DNA of 64,000 nucleotides from Geodermatophilus siccatus (lineage in GTDB: Bacteria > Actinomycetota > Actinomycetes > Mycobacteriales > Geodermatophilaceae): NCBI RefSeq assembly GCF_900103785.1, contig NZ_FNHE01000003.1, positions 310,001 through 374,000 of the forward strand, in the 5' to 3' direction. The notes under the pieces were generated by a model that was not told the DNA's origin, did not search any database, and saw only the letters and a program-made list of their open reading frames with translations. Position 1 is the stretch's first letter. Every line of letters begins with the position of its first letter. The translations under genes and the position numbers were made by a program. Below, in pieces: positions 44,419 through 52,869 of the stretch.

Positions 44419-45198
44419 ATGGCCGACAGCAGGGCGTTGCAGGGGCGGGTGGCCCTGGTCACGGGCGGGGCGAGCGGACTGGGCCGGGCCACCTGCGTGG
44501 CACTGGCCGAGGCCGGCGCGCACGTGGCCGTCGCCGACATCGACGAGGGCGGCTCCAAGGGCACCGCGGAGCTGGTGGCCGACGCCGGTGGGTCCGCGGA
44601 GGTCGTCGCGCTCGACGTGACCGACGACGCCAGCCGCCGCGCGGTGGTCGCGCAGCTCTTCGACGCCCACGGCGACGCCTTCGACATCCTGGCCAACGTC
44701 GCCGGCATCGACCGGCCCGGCTACATCACCGACATCGACCTCGCGGACTACCAGCGGGTGCAGGCGGTGAACTGCGAGGGGCCGGTCTTCCTCACCAGCG
44801 AGTTCATGAAGCGGGTGCAGCACCTGCCCGAGGGGCGCACCGCCGACGTGGTGCACATCGTGAGCCTCTCGGCGATCACCTCCGGCAGCGGCGCGATCGC
44901 CTACAACGGCTCCAAGGCCGGCTTCCTCAACGCCACCAGGTGCATCCAGCGGGAGCTGCGCGAGAAGGCGGTGAAGGGCGAGGACGGCGTCGAGCGGCCC
45001 TTCCCGTGCCGCGTGCAGGCGGTCATCCCCGCGGCCATGGACACGCCGATGATGGAGCAGTGGGGCATCCCGGCCCACCTGATGATGCCGCCGTCGGCGG
45101 TCGCGGAGATGGTGCGCTACCTGGTGACGCTGCACCCGGCGGCCTTCGTGCCGGAGATGCAGATCGTGCCGCGCCTGGAACCGAACTTCCCCCGCTGA
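44419..45198 (+). CDS. SDR-family oxidoreductase
   Basis: 259 residues. Classical SDR motifs: VALVTGGASGLGRATCVAL, ALDVTDD, ILANVAGIDRP, Ser in HIVSLSAITS and YNGSK (YxxxK). The extended tail PFPCRVQAVIPAAMDTPMMEQWGIP is unusual in length. NAD(P)-dependent alcohol/ketone conversion; the substrate is unknown. ATG at 44419 follows GGAGGAGC. Confidence 0.88.
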   Translation: MADSRALQGRVALVTGGASGLGRATCVALAEAGAHVAVADIDEGGSKGTAELVADAGGSAEVVALDVTDDASRRAVVAQLFDAHGDAFDILANVAGIDRPGYITDIDLADYQRVQAVNCEGPVFLTSEFMKRVQHLPEGRTADVVHIVSLSAITSGSGAIAYNGSKAGFLNATRCIQRELREKAVKGEDGVERPFPCRVQAVIPAAMDTPMMEQWGIPAHLMMPPSAVAEMVRYLVTLHPAAFVPEMQIVPRLEPNFPR

Positions 45199-45225
45199 CC
45201 CGCCAGCCGGCCCGAGGAGACGACG

Positions 45226-45510
45226 ATGACCAGCCCGGACGACCTCGACCCCGACTCGGCCATGGCGAGCGGGTCGGACGCCGGTGAGCCCGGGGAGCAC
45301 CTGGGCACCGGCGACCTCACCGACGACGAGCGGCGGGTGCTCGAGGAGCTCGAGCGCGACGCCCCGGCCGGCCGTGACGACGACGACCTCGCCGACGACG
45401 CCGTCGTGCGTGCGGCCGAGGACGAGGCGCCGCTGCCGGGGGAGGGCGGCGACCAGGGCGACGGGCTCAGCGCCCGGTTCAGCTCCCCGCCGGGGGAGGG
45501 CGAGGCCTGA
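45226..45510 (+). CDS. Small acidic, probably disordered protein
   Basis: 94 residues, very rich in Asp, Glu and Gly (MTSPDDLDPDSAMASGSDAG; DLTDDERRVLEELERDAP; RDDDDLADDAVVRAAEDEAP). A short helix DDERRVLEELER may be the only structured part. No family recognised. The ATG at 45226 follows GAGGAGACGACG, 27 bases after the SDR stop, so it is probably co-transcribed. A terminator hairpin follows at once. Confidence 0.65.
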   Translation: MTSPDDLDPDSAMASGSDAGEPGEHLGTGDLTDDERRVLEELERDAPAGRDDDDLADDAVVRAAEDEAPLPGEGGDQGDGLSARFSSPPGEGEA

Positions 45511-45512
45511 GG

Positions 45513-45543
45513 CGGGTTCCCCGGCGACCGGCCGGGGAGCCCG
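45513..45543. terminator. Terminator hairpin after the SDR transcript
   Basis: CGGGTTCCCCGG (45513-45524) pairs with CCGGGGAGCCCG (45532-45543), one T-G wobble, 7-base loop. Confidence 0.65.
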
Positions 45544-45608
45544 CACGGGTACCGCGCGGCGTGGGTAGGGGGGCGGGGTCAGTGTCGTCGACGACGGAGG
45601 ACCGACCC

Positions 45609-46016
45609 GTGACCGTTGCCAGCCAGATGCTCGAGACCTACCCGGCCGACCTCGGGGGTGTCGACAAGCAGAAGCTCACCGCGTGCATCGAGGCGTGCTT
45701 CGAGTGCGCCCAGTCGTGCACGGCCTGCGCCGACGCCTGTCTCAGCGAGGAGATGGTCGCCGAGCTGACGACGTGCGTCCGCACCAACCTCGACTGCGCC
45801 GACGTCTGCGACACCACGGGGCGGGTGCTCTCCCGGCACACCGGCTACGACGCCAACCTGACCCGTGCGGTCCTGGAGGCCTGCGCCGCGGCCTGCAAGG
45901 CCTGCGGTGACGAGTGCGCTCAGCACGCCGACATGCACGAGCACTGCCGCGTCTGCGCCGAGGCCTGCCGGCGCTGCGAGACCGCCTGCCGCGAGCTCGT
46001 CGACTCCCTCGGCTGA
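45609..46016 (+). CDS. Cys-rich four-helix-bundle copper-binding protein (DUF326-like)
   Basis: 135 residues with about 17 cysteines in CxxxC spacing along four helices: CIEACFECAQSCTACADAC, CVRTNLDCADVCDTTG, CAAACKACGDECAQH, CRVCAEACRRCETAC. This is the pattern of Csp-type copper-storage or DUF326 proteins, which bind many Cu(I) ions. It would buffer copper, fitting the copper amine oxidase 5 kb away (speculative). The GTG at 45609 follows GGAGG by 9 bases; the ATG at 45627 is an alternative. Confidence 0.85.
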   Translation: MTVASQMLETYPADLGGVDKQKLTACIEACFECAQSCTACADACLSEEMVAELTTCVRTNLDCADVCDTTGRVLSRHTGYDANLTRAVLEACAAACKACGDECAQHADMHEHCRVCAEACRRCETACRELVDSLG

Positions 46017-46286
46017 GCGGCTCCTCGGGGCAGCACGCCCCTCGACCGCAGCGGGATCCGTTGCGGAGGTCGACGTCGGGCTCGCCTCCGGCTCTGGGAC
46101 GACGGCGGCGTGGCCCAGACCCGCGTGACCCTCACGAGGTCGGCACGGCCCGTTCGCTCGTGGATCGGCACGTACCGCAGGAGGATCCGCCACCGGACGT
46201 CGCCTCACCGGAGTCGTGAGTCGCGATGAGTCCGGCCCTGCGGAGCGGTCGAGAGCAGCGACCGATGGCACGTCAGGAGGGAGCGG

Positions 46287-46937
46287 GTGGGAATGGCGCA
46301 ACTGGTGCGAGTGCACAACTTCATGGTCTCCAGCGACGGCTACGGCGCCGGTGAGGGACAGAGCCTGGAACGCCCGTTCGGCCACGCCGACCCCGCTCAG
46401 CTCGGCGCCTGGGCCTTCGCGACGGCCAGCTGGCCCAACCGGAGCGACCCAGGAGGGAGTCGCGGTCTGGACGACTACATGGTCCGAGACTTCCACCGCA
46501 ACATCGGTGCCGAGATCATGGGCCGGAACAAGTTCGGCCCGCAGCGCGGTCCCTGGGCCGACCACGAGTGGCAGGGCTGGTGGGGCCGGCAGCCGCCGTT
46601 CCACACGCCGGTCTTCGTCATGACCCACCACGAGCGGCCCTCCTTCCGCCTGTCCGACACGACCTTCCACTTCATCGGCGGCGAGCCGGCCGCCGTGCTG
46701 CGACGAGCGTTCGAGGCGGCCGAGGGCAAGGACGTCCGGTTGGGCGGTGGCGCGACCACCATCCGGCAGTTCCTCGACGCCGACCTCATCGACACCCTGC
46801 ACATCGCCGTCGCCCCGGTGCAGCTCGGCGCCGGGTCCCGGCTGTGGAGGTCCCCCGAGGAGCTCCGCGACCGGTACCACCACGACGTCGTGCCCAGTCC
46901 CAGCGGCGTCGTCCACCACCTCTTCTGGCGGCGCTGA
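46287..46937 (+). CDS. RibD-C/dihydrofolate-reductase-like protein
   Basis: 216 residues. LVRVHNFMVSSDGYGAGEGQSLE, AEIMGRNKFGPQ, FVMTHHERPSF and KDVRLGGGATTIRQFLDADLIDTLHIAVAPVQLGAGSRLW match the DHFR-like family related to RibD. It is probably an NADPH reductase of unknown substrate; the family is not true folate DHFR. Start GTG at 46287 is preferred (AGGAGG 6 bases upstream); ATG at 46293 is possible. Isolated in a gene-poor region. Confidence 0.85.
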   Translation: MGMAQLVRVHNFMVSSDGYGAGEGQSLERPFGHADPAQLGAWAFATASWPNRSDPGGSRGLDDYMVRDFHRNIGAEIMGRNKFGPQRGPWADHEWQGWWGRQPPFHTPVFVMTHHERPSFRLSDTTFHFIGGEPAAVLRRAFEAAEGKDVRLGGGATTIRQFLDADLIDTLHIAVAPVQLGAGSRLWRSPEELRDRYHHDVVPSPSGVVHHLFWRR

Positions 46938-47279
46938 TGGCGCCCGTGGGAGGAACCCGCACCGGACGCCGTGAGCGTCTCCACTCAGCACGTCGGGCGA
47001 TCACCGCAGAGGATCGGCTCGCGACACCCAGGTCGAGCCGCTTCGCCCTCGCACCGCGGTGTTCGGGTCCGACCGACGCGGCACTGGTCCTGCGGAACGG
47101 TCCGCCGTCCCGACCGTGGCAGACGGAGGGGCCGCATGGAGGGATGACCTGGCCCGTCCACCCGCTGCACACGGAGGTGGCGGAGCCGAGGGTCGGCGCG
47201 CACGCGTGTCTTCCGAGCTGCGACCCGCAGACTGGTGCATCGACCGGTGGCCGCACCACGACGACAGACGGAGGCAGGC
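46938..47279. other. 342-base stretch without a recognisable gene
   Basis: Between the DHFR-like and RidA genes. Reading frames here lack the third-position G+C bias and motifs of the neighbours. There is a ribosome site (GACGGAGGCAGGC) only at its end, for ridA. I see no tRNA, strong hairpin or repeat. Confidence 0.5.
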
Positions 47280-47627
47280 ATGAGCGGACCCCTTCCTCTA
47301 CGGCCCGGGGTCGCCGCCGGCGGCTGGCTGGCGGTCTCAGGCCAGGTCGGGCTCGAGGACGGCGCCCTCGCCGATGGGGTACGAGCGCAGACGGCGCAGG
47401 CGCTGGCGAACCTGCGCCAGGTCGTGGAGTCGCACGGCGCCGGGTTGACCGACGTGGTCAAGACCAATGTCTTCCTCGTCAGCATGGATGACTTCGCGGT
47501 CATGAACGAGGAGTACGCGAAGGTCTTCGGCGACGAGCCACCGGCTCGGTCGGCGGTCGCCGTCCACCAGTTGCCGCTCGGCGCGCTGGTCGAGATCGAG
47601 GCATGGGTACACCTGCCCGGTCACTGA
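47280..47627 (+). CDS. RidA/YjgF family protein
   Basis: 115 residues. VSGQVGLEDG, ANLRQVVESHGAGLTDVVKTNVFLVSMDDFAVMNEEYAKVFGDEPPARSAVAVHQLPLGALVEIEAWVHL includes the conserved Arg of PPARSAV that binds the imine carboxylate and the final EIEAWVHL. RidA trimers deaminate reactive enamine/imine intermediates. ATG at 47280 follows GGAGGCAGGC. Confidence 0.92.
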   Translation: MSGPLPLRPGVAAGGWLAVSGQVGLEDGALADGVRAQTAQALANLRQVVESHGAGLTDVVKTNVFLVSMDDFAVMNEEYAKVFGDEPPARSAVAVHQLPLGALVEIEAWVHLPGH

Positions 47628-48006
47628 CCCCATCCGGGGTCGTCCACGTCCCTCGGAGGTGGTGCTGTCTCCCCGGAGGCCGCCATGGGCGACCCGCTTC
47701 CCGGCTGGTCCTCCCCGTCCCGGCGCTCGCAGGGCGTGACCAGGTAGGGCCCCAGCGGCCGGTCGGCCCGCGCGATGCGGAGCGTGCAGGCCATGGGGGC
47801 CGCGCTGCGCCGAGCGCTCCTGCGCGGCAGCCGGGACCGGTCAGCCCGCTCCGCGCCGTCCTGCCGGCCCCGCCCTGGCCCGCTCTGCGCCCGACGCGCT
47901 CGCTCGACAGGAGGACGGCGTCCGAGCCGGGATCCACCGACGAGTTCCGCCGGCTGCGCCGGTCCACCCGGACGTACGCCGTCGAGCCACCGTCTGGAGA
48001 CCCAGC
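47628..48006. other. 379-base stretch without a recognisable gene
   Basis: Between RidA and VOC genes. Open frames exist on both strands but none has a family match or coding-style composition. It ends in TCTGGAGACCCAGC, the ribosome site of the VOC gene. Confidence 0.5.
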
Positions 48007-48477
48007 ATGACCGATCCCGCACACCCCGGCCGCATGCTGTTCGTGAACATCCCCGTAGCGGACCTCGAGCGCAGCAAGGCGTTCTTCGCCGAGCTCGGGT
48101 TCAGCTACAACCCGGTGTTCACCGACGAGACCGCCGCCTGCATGCCGGTCGGCGAGCACGCCTTCGTCATGCTGCTCAGCCGGGAGAAGTTCGCGGAGTT
48201 CTCGAAGCTGCCGATCGCCGACCCCGCCACACACGCGTTGGCGCTGTACTGCTTCAGCGTGTCGTCCCGCGATGAGGTCGATGCAGTCGGCGCCGCTGCG
48301 CTCGCGGCGGGCGGCCGCGAGGCGGATGGCGCCGAGGACCACGGCTTCATGTACTCACGGAGCTTCTTCGACCTCGACGGCCACGGCTGGCAGGTCATGT
48401 GGATGGACCCGGCGGCGGTGGAGCAGGGCCCCGAGGCGTTCGCGGCGTCCGTGCAGGACGCCGACGCTCCGGCCTGA
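48007..48477 (+). CDS. VOC-family protein (glyoxalase/bleomycin-resistance-like)
   Basis: 156 residues. MLFVNIPVADLERSKAFFAELGFSYNPVFTDETAACMPVGEHAFVMLLSREKF and YSRSFFDLDGHGWQVMWMDPAAV are typical of the YaeR/lactoylglutathione-lyase-like branch (FxDxDGHxWQVxxMD). Metal-dependent isomerase, dioxygenase or resistance protein; the substrate is unknown. ATG at 48007 with GGAG upstream. Confidence 0.88.
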   Translation: MTDPAHPGRMLFVNIPVADLERSKAFFAELGFSYNPVFTDETAACMPVGEHAFVMLLSREKFAEFSKLPIADPATHALALYCFSVSSRDEVDAVGAAALAAGGREADGAEDHGFMYSRSFFDLDGHGWQVMWMDPAAVEQGPEAFAASVQDADAPA

Positions 48478-48614
48478 CCCGCCCCCACGTCCCGCACGTG
48501 CGCCGTCGTCGTGCGGAACGGGCAGCGGGCGAGCCGCTTCGGCAGACGGAGCGGCAGGTGGTCGCAGGCCTGATCCGTGACCACGACCAGGACCGGTGCT
48601 GAGCGGGTCCTCTT

Positions 48615-50930
48615 TCAGCCGCGCAGCCGGACGGCGACCAGCGCGACGTCGTCCTCGGCGCCCTCGGGCAGCAGCCGGCCGATCAGCTCGTCGCAGGCCA
48701 CCTCGAGCGGCCGGTCCCGGACGGCGACCAGCTCGTCGGCCAGCCGCTCCACGCCGTCGTCGAAGCCCTGGTCGCGCCGCTCGACGAGGCCGTCGGTGTA
48801 GAGCAGCAGCGTCGAGCCGGGCTCCAGCACGGCCTCGGACTCGGTGCGCTGTGCCGCCGGGTCCACTCCCAGCAGCAGCTCGGCGCGCGGCGTGGTCAGC
48901 GCGAGCACGCCGTCGCCGGGGTCGGCGAGCAGCGGCGGCAGGTGCCCGGCGCTCGACCAGCGCAGCCGGGCGCCGCCGGTCGCAGGCTCCGGGGTCAGCA
49001 GACCGACGAGCACGGTGGCCATGGCGTGCAGCCCGAGCCCCGCGACGGCGGAGTCGAGCCGGCGCAGCACCGTGGCCGGACCGTCCGCGCTGCCGTAGGC
49101 GATGCCGCGCAGCAGGCCGCGCAGCTGTGCCATCACGGCCGCCGCCTCGGTGTCGTGGCCGACGACGTCCCCGATGACGACGACCGTCGACCCGTCGGGC
49201 TGCTCGAACACGTCGTACCAGTCGCCGCCGACCTGGGTCTCGGTCGTGGCCGGCACGTACCGGACGGCGACGTCGAGGGAGGCCGACTCCGGCGGCTCGG
49301 TGAGGTGGCTGCGCTGCAGGAGCTCCGCGGCGCGCACCGCGCGTCGCGACCGCGCGTAGAGCGCCTCGAGCAGGTGGGTGCGCAGCTCGCCGACCTCGGC
49401 GAGCTCCTGCGCCGTCCAGGGGTCGGAGCGGTCCCGGACGGTCTCCCGCCACCGCTCGAAGCTCTTGCGCGGGCTCAGCCGGACCGAGTCGCCCTCCCGC
49501 TCGGCGATCGCCTTGTTGTGCGGGTCGCCGCCCCAGTCGACGGTGCGCCGGGCCTCGGCGCGGTGCCAGAGCACGTACTGGCCCTCCGGCAGCGGCAGCA
49601 CGAGCACCCCGCAGGCCACCTCGCACGGCACCTGCAGTTCCGGGGCGTGCCGGGGCAGCGAGTCGGTGGCGACGACCTCCTCGCCCCGGGCGGCGGCGGC
49701 CCAGGTCGCGATCGCGTCGGCGGTGGCCTCGGGCAGCGTGGTGCCGCGGGCGCCACGGTGGCGCTGCAGGTGCACCACGACGCCGTCGGCCGGCAGCAGG
49801 TCGAGCAGGCCGGGCGAGCCGAGCAGCGTGTCGGCCAGCGGGCGGTCCTCGTCGAGGGTGGCCGCGGTCAGCCAGGCCAGGGTCGAGCGCACCTGCAGCG
49901 CGCGGTGCACCTCGTCCTCCTCGGCGCGGTCGACCAGGCGCAGTGACAGCGTCGAGCCGAGGAACTCCGCGGCCGCCCGGGTGGCGTAGGGCGGAGCGTG
50001 CGGACCGGAGTAGTGGTGGCAGGCGATGAGGCCCCACAGCCGGTCGTCACGCAGCAGCGAGACCGACATGGAGGCGCGCACCCCCATGTTGTGCAGGTAC
50101 TCGACGTGGATCGGCGAGACGCTGCGCAGCGTGGAGAAGGTCATGTCCAGCGGCGTCCCCGTCGAGGGCACCAGCGCCGGGCGCAGCGGCACCGGCCGGT
50201 AGTCGACGTCGGAGATCAGCCGGATCCAGTTCTTCTCGTACAGCGCCCGCGCCTGCGCCGGGATGTCGGAGGCCGGGTAGTGCAGGCCGAGGAAGGAGTT
50301 GAGCTCCTCGGCCTTGGCCTCGGCGACGACCTCGCCGTTGTACTCGGCGTCGTAGCGGTAGACCATCACGCGGTCGAAGCCGGTCAGCTCGCGCACCGCC
50401 TGCGCGGTGGTGTCGTAGAGCTCCTGCAGCGAGGTCGCCCGGTTGAGCTCGCCGACCGTGCCGCGCACCGCCTGGTAGGTGTTCGGGAACGAGAACGGGC
50501 GGGGACCGCGGGCCGGTTCGAGCTCGACGACCAGCAGCGCCGTCGACGGGGGGACGCCGTCGCCGGTGCCGGTGAGCGCGCGGTGCAGCAGCGCGTCGAC
50601 CGGCACCGGGCTGCCCCCGACGTCGAGGGTGAGCTCCACCGGGTTGCGCTCCCGCAGGTCGCCGAAGGCGCTGGCCGAGCGGGCCACCGCCCCGGCCGCG
50701 GCCACCCCGAGGACGTCGGACAGCCGCCGGCCCAGCGCGTCGGCGGGGTCCACGCCCACCAGGTCGGCGAGGTTCTCCGACACCTGCTCGACGACGAGGT
50801 CGGGCTCGGTGACCGCGAGCAGCACGCCGCGCGGCTGGATGCTGCCGGGGACGTGGATCGGCTCGCGCTCGCAGTTGGAGAGGTCGACCGGCGTCCCCGC
50901 CGGCAGCAGCTCGACCTCGGGGCTGCTCAC
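48615..50930 (-). CDS. bphP: Bacteriophytochrome with PP2C/SpoIIE phosphatase output
   Basis: 771 residues. PAS (1-140) with Cys20 in NCEREPIHVPGSIQPRG, the biliverdin attachment site; GAF (about 150-335) with DIP at 222-224 and His275/His280; PHY (about 340-520) with tongue motif PRKSF at 487-491. The C-terminal PP2C/SpoIIE phosphatase (about 550-771) has GGDWYDVF, IGDVVGHD, LLYTDGLVERRD and EDDVALVAVR, all metal Asp present. A histidine kinase output is usual; here red/far-red light would instead control dephosphorylation of a STAS-type antagonist. The GTG at 50930 overlaps the bphO stop (GTGA). Confidence 0.93.
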   Translation of the reverse strand: MSSPEVELLPAGTPVDLSNCEREPIHVPGSIQPRGVLLAVTEPDLVVEQVSENLADLVGVDPADALGRRLSDVLGVAAAGAVARSASAFGDLRERNPVELTLDVGGSPVPVDALLHRALTGTGDGVPPSTALLVVELEPARGPRPFSFPNTYQAVRGTVGELNRATSLQELYDTTAQAVRELTGFDRVMVYRYDAEYNGEVVAEAKAEELNSFLGLHYPASDIPAQARALYEKNWIRLISDVDYRPVPLRPALVPSTGTPLDMTFSTLRSVSPIHVEYLHNMGVRASMSVSLLRDDRLWGLIACHHYSGPHAPPYATRAAAEFLGSTLSLRLVDRAEEDEVHRALQVRSTLAWLTAATLDEDRPLADTLLGSPGLLDLLPADGVVVHLQRHRGARGTTLPEATADAIATWAAAARGEEVVATDSLPRHAPELQVPCEVACGVLVLPLPEGQYVLWHRAEARRTVDWGGDPHNKAIAEREGDSVRLSPRKSFERWRETVRDRSDPWTAQELAEVGELRTHLLEALYARSRRAVRAAELLQRSHLTEPPESASLDVAVRYVPATTETQVGGDWYDVFEQPDGSTVVVIGDVVGHDTEAAAVMAQLRGLLRGIAYGSADGPATVLRRLDSAVAGLGLHAMATVLVGLLTPEPATGGARLRWSSAGHLPPLLADPGDGVLALTTPRAELLLGVDPAAQRTESEAVLEPGSTLLLYTDGLVERRDQGFDDGVERLADELVAVRDRPLEVACDELIGRLLPEGAEDDVALVAVRLRG

Positions 50931-51553
50931 GCCGGGGCCCCGACCGGCGCGCACCAGGCGGCCAGCGCGGTGAACGTGGCCCGCGCCGCGCCGACCACCC
51001 GGCCGGCGTCGCCGCCGGCGGCGACCCGGTCGCGGGTCACCCGGCGGAAGGCGTGCCACATGGCGCCGGTCTCGGCGCCGTACGGGGAGAAGGCGCCGAG
51101 CCGGACGTCGGGGCCGAGGGTCGGCAGCGTGGCGAGGTGGCGGGAGATGAAGGTGCCGCCGAGCGTGGAGCCCTCCAGGACGTAGAGGCGGCCCAGGGCC
51201 TGGTCGGTGTCCTCGACGGCGGGCAGGTCGGGCAGGGGCGCGGGACCGGGCTCGGCGCCCAGGGCGCGCAGGTCCTCGGCGAACAGGTGCGCCCGGCGCC
51301 GCTGCGACCAGGCGACGGTCTCGGCGTCCGCCGGCCAGCGGCGGGCCCACGCGTCCAGGCCCGCCTCGGCAGCGGTCCAGAACGCGTGCAACCGGCCGAG
51401 GACGGCGACCAGGCGGTCGCGGTCCAGCTGGTCGTCCATGAGGCCGAGCGTCGTCTCCACCTGCTCGTGCTCCGCCGCCGTGGCCGTGCGCAGTTCGGTG
51501 AGGACGTCGGCGCTCCGCGTGTGTCGAGGCGACGCCTCTCCTGCAGCACCCAT
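50927..51553 (-). CDS. bphO: Heme oxygenase BphO
   Basis: 208 residues. Proximal His in ATAAEHEQVETTLGLM, conserved GRLYVLEGSTLGGTFISRHL and the late AFSPYGAETGAMWHAF fit bacterial biliverdin-forming heme oxygenases. It makes biliverdin IXalpha, the chromophore for the co-transcribed phytochrome. ATG at 51553 is 10 bases after TAGTCT, so the leader is only about 3 bases. First gene of the bphO-bphP pair. Confidence 0.9.
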   Translation of the reverse strand: MGAAGEASPRHTRSADVLTELRTATAAEHEQVETTLGLMDDQLDRDRLVAVLGRLHAFWTAAEAGLDAWARRWPADAETVAWSQRRRAHLFAEDLRALGAEPGPAPLPDLPAVEDTDQALGRLYVLEGSTLGGTFISRHLATLPTLGPDVRLGAFSPYGAETGAMWHAFRRVTRDRVAAGGDAGRVVGAARATFTALAAWCAPVGAPA

Positions 51554-51618
51554 ACCGGTTCCGAGACTAGGTGACTCCCCGCGCTCCGGCGCGCGCGGAC
51601 GGCGGTGTGTGGGGCCGG

Positions 51619-52746
51619 TCACGACACGGGGAGCCGGGCGCGGCGCAGCGAGGCGTGCAGCAGCAGCCGCGCGTCGCCGTCGGCCAGGTCCAGGCCGGTC
51701 AGCGCCTCGATCCGCCCGAGCCGGTGGTACAGCGTCTGCCGGTGCACGTGCAGGGTCGCGGCGGCGCGCGCGGGGCTGCACCCGGCGTCCAGCCAGGTCT
51801 CGGCGGTGGCGGTCAGCACGGGGTCGCCCAGCAGCGGGCGGACGGCGGGGTCGGGGCCGGGCAGCGCCGCCACCAGCCGCCACCCGCCCAGCTCGCCCCA
51901 GTGCGCCACGGGCGAGAAGCGCGGGACGGCGGCGGCGACCTGCGCGGCGGTGCGCGCCTGCTCCCACCGCTCGGGCAGCCGATCGGCTCCGGCGCCCACG
52001 GCGGAGAGCCCCGCGGTGCTCCCGGGCGGCAGGCCGGCCAGCGCGGCGGCGGTGACCGCGGCGGCCGGGCGCAGGTCCGCCGGGCCGGGCAGCGGGACCG
52101 CGACGGCCACCAGCCCCGCGCCGGGCAGCACGGCGCTGACCGCACCCGCGGCCGGCGCCCGCCACGGCGAGGGCAGCCCCGCACCGGCCGGCCGCAGCGC
52201 CACGAGCAGCACCGGGGTCCGCTCGCCCCAGGCCGCGGTGAGCGTGCGGACCGCCGACACCTGCGCGTCGGGTGCGCCGGTGAGCGCGGTGGCCAGCGGG
52301 CGGGTCAGGTCGCCGGCGTCCTCCTCCCGCTCGGCCAACAGCCGCCCGGCCTCGGCGGCCAGCTCCACCGCCGCGGCGAGCGCGGGGTCGTCGGCGGCGG
52401 GGTCGGTGCGCCCGCCGTCGAGCAGCCACAGGTAGCCGCGGGTGCGCCCGGCGTGCCGGACCGGCAGCACCAAGCGGGTGAGGATGCCGGCGTCCGGGTC
52501 TCCCGGCGTGCGCAGCGGGCCCTCGGCGACCGCGATGCCGAAGTCCTCGAACCAGCGCCGGGTCTCCGGCGTCGACCCGCGGCCGAGGATCGAGCGGGTG
52601 CGCACGGCGTCCATCACGGGCGTCTCGGCGCCGTCGACCGGGTGGGCGCAGAAGGCCAGCAGGGTGAACTCGGCGTCCTCGAGGGTCGCCGGGGCGCCGA
52701 GCAGTCCCGCGACCCGGTCGACCAGCTCCTGCAGCTCGTCACGCAC
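51619..52746 (-). CDS. PucR-family regulator, probable control of proline catabolism
   Basis: 375 residues. A variable N-terminal sensor half is followed by the CdaR/PucR C-terminal HTH: AETWLDAGCSPARAAATLHVHRQTLYHRLGRIEALTGLDL. It is divergent from the proline dehydrogenase gene, the arrangement of PutR/PruR-type activators of proline use in actinobacteria. GTG at 52746 with AGGAGG 8 bases upstream. A CCTGTACAGG palindrome (52758-52767) lies at its own ribosome site, possibly for autoregulation. Confidence 0.87.
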   Translation of the reverse strand: MRDELQELVDRVAGLLGAPATLEDAEFTLLAFCAHPVDGAETPVMDAVRTRSILGRGSTPETRRWFEDFGIAVAEGPLRTPGDPDAGILTRLVLPVRHAGRTRGYLWLLDGGRTDPAADDPALAAAVELAAEAGRLLAEREEDAGDLTRPLATALTGAPDAQVSAVRTLTAAWGERTPVLLVALRPAGAGLPSPWRAPAAGAVSAVLPGAGLVAVAVPLPGPADLRPAAAVTAAALAGLPPGSTAGLSAVGAGADRLPERWEQARTAAQVAAAVPRFSPVAHWGELGGWRLVAALPGPDPAVRPLLGDPVLTATAETWLDAGCSPARAAATLHVHRQTLYHRLGRIEALTGLDLADGDARLLLHASLRRARLPVS

Positions 52747-52869
52747 GCCGTCGTCCTCCTGTACAGGTGTATGACCCCGGATGGCGGGAACCGTACGTCT
52801 GTCGCTGGTCGTCCGGACCGGGGCTGCCTAGCGTCGGAGACGTCCGGTCCCCGGTGTCGGAGGTGGCTC

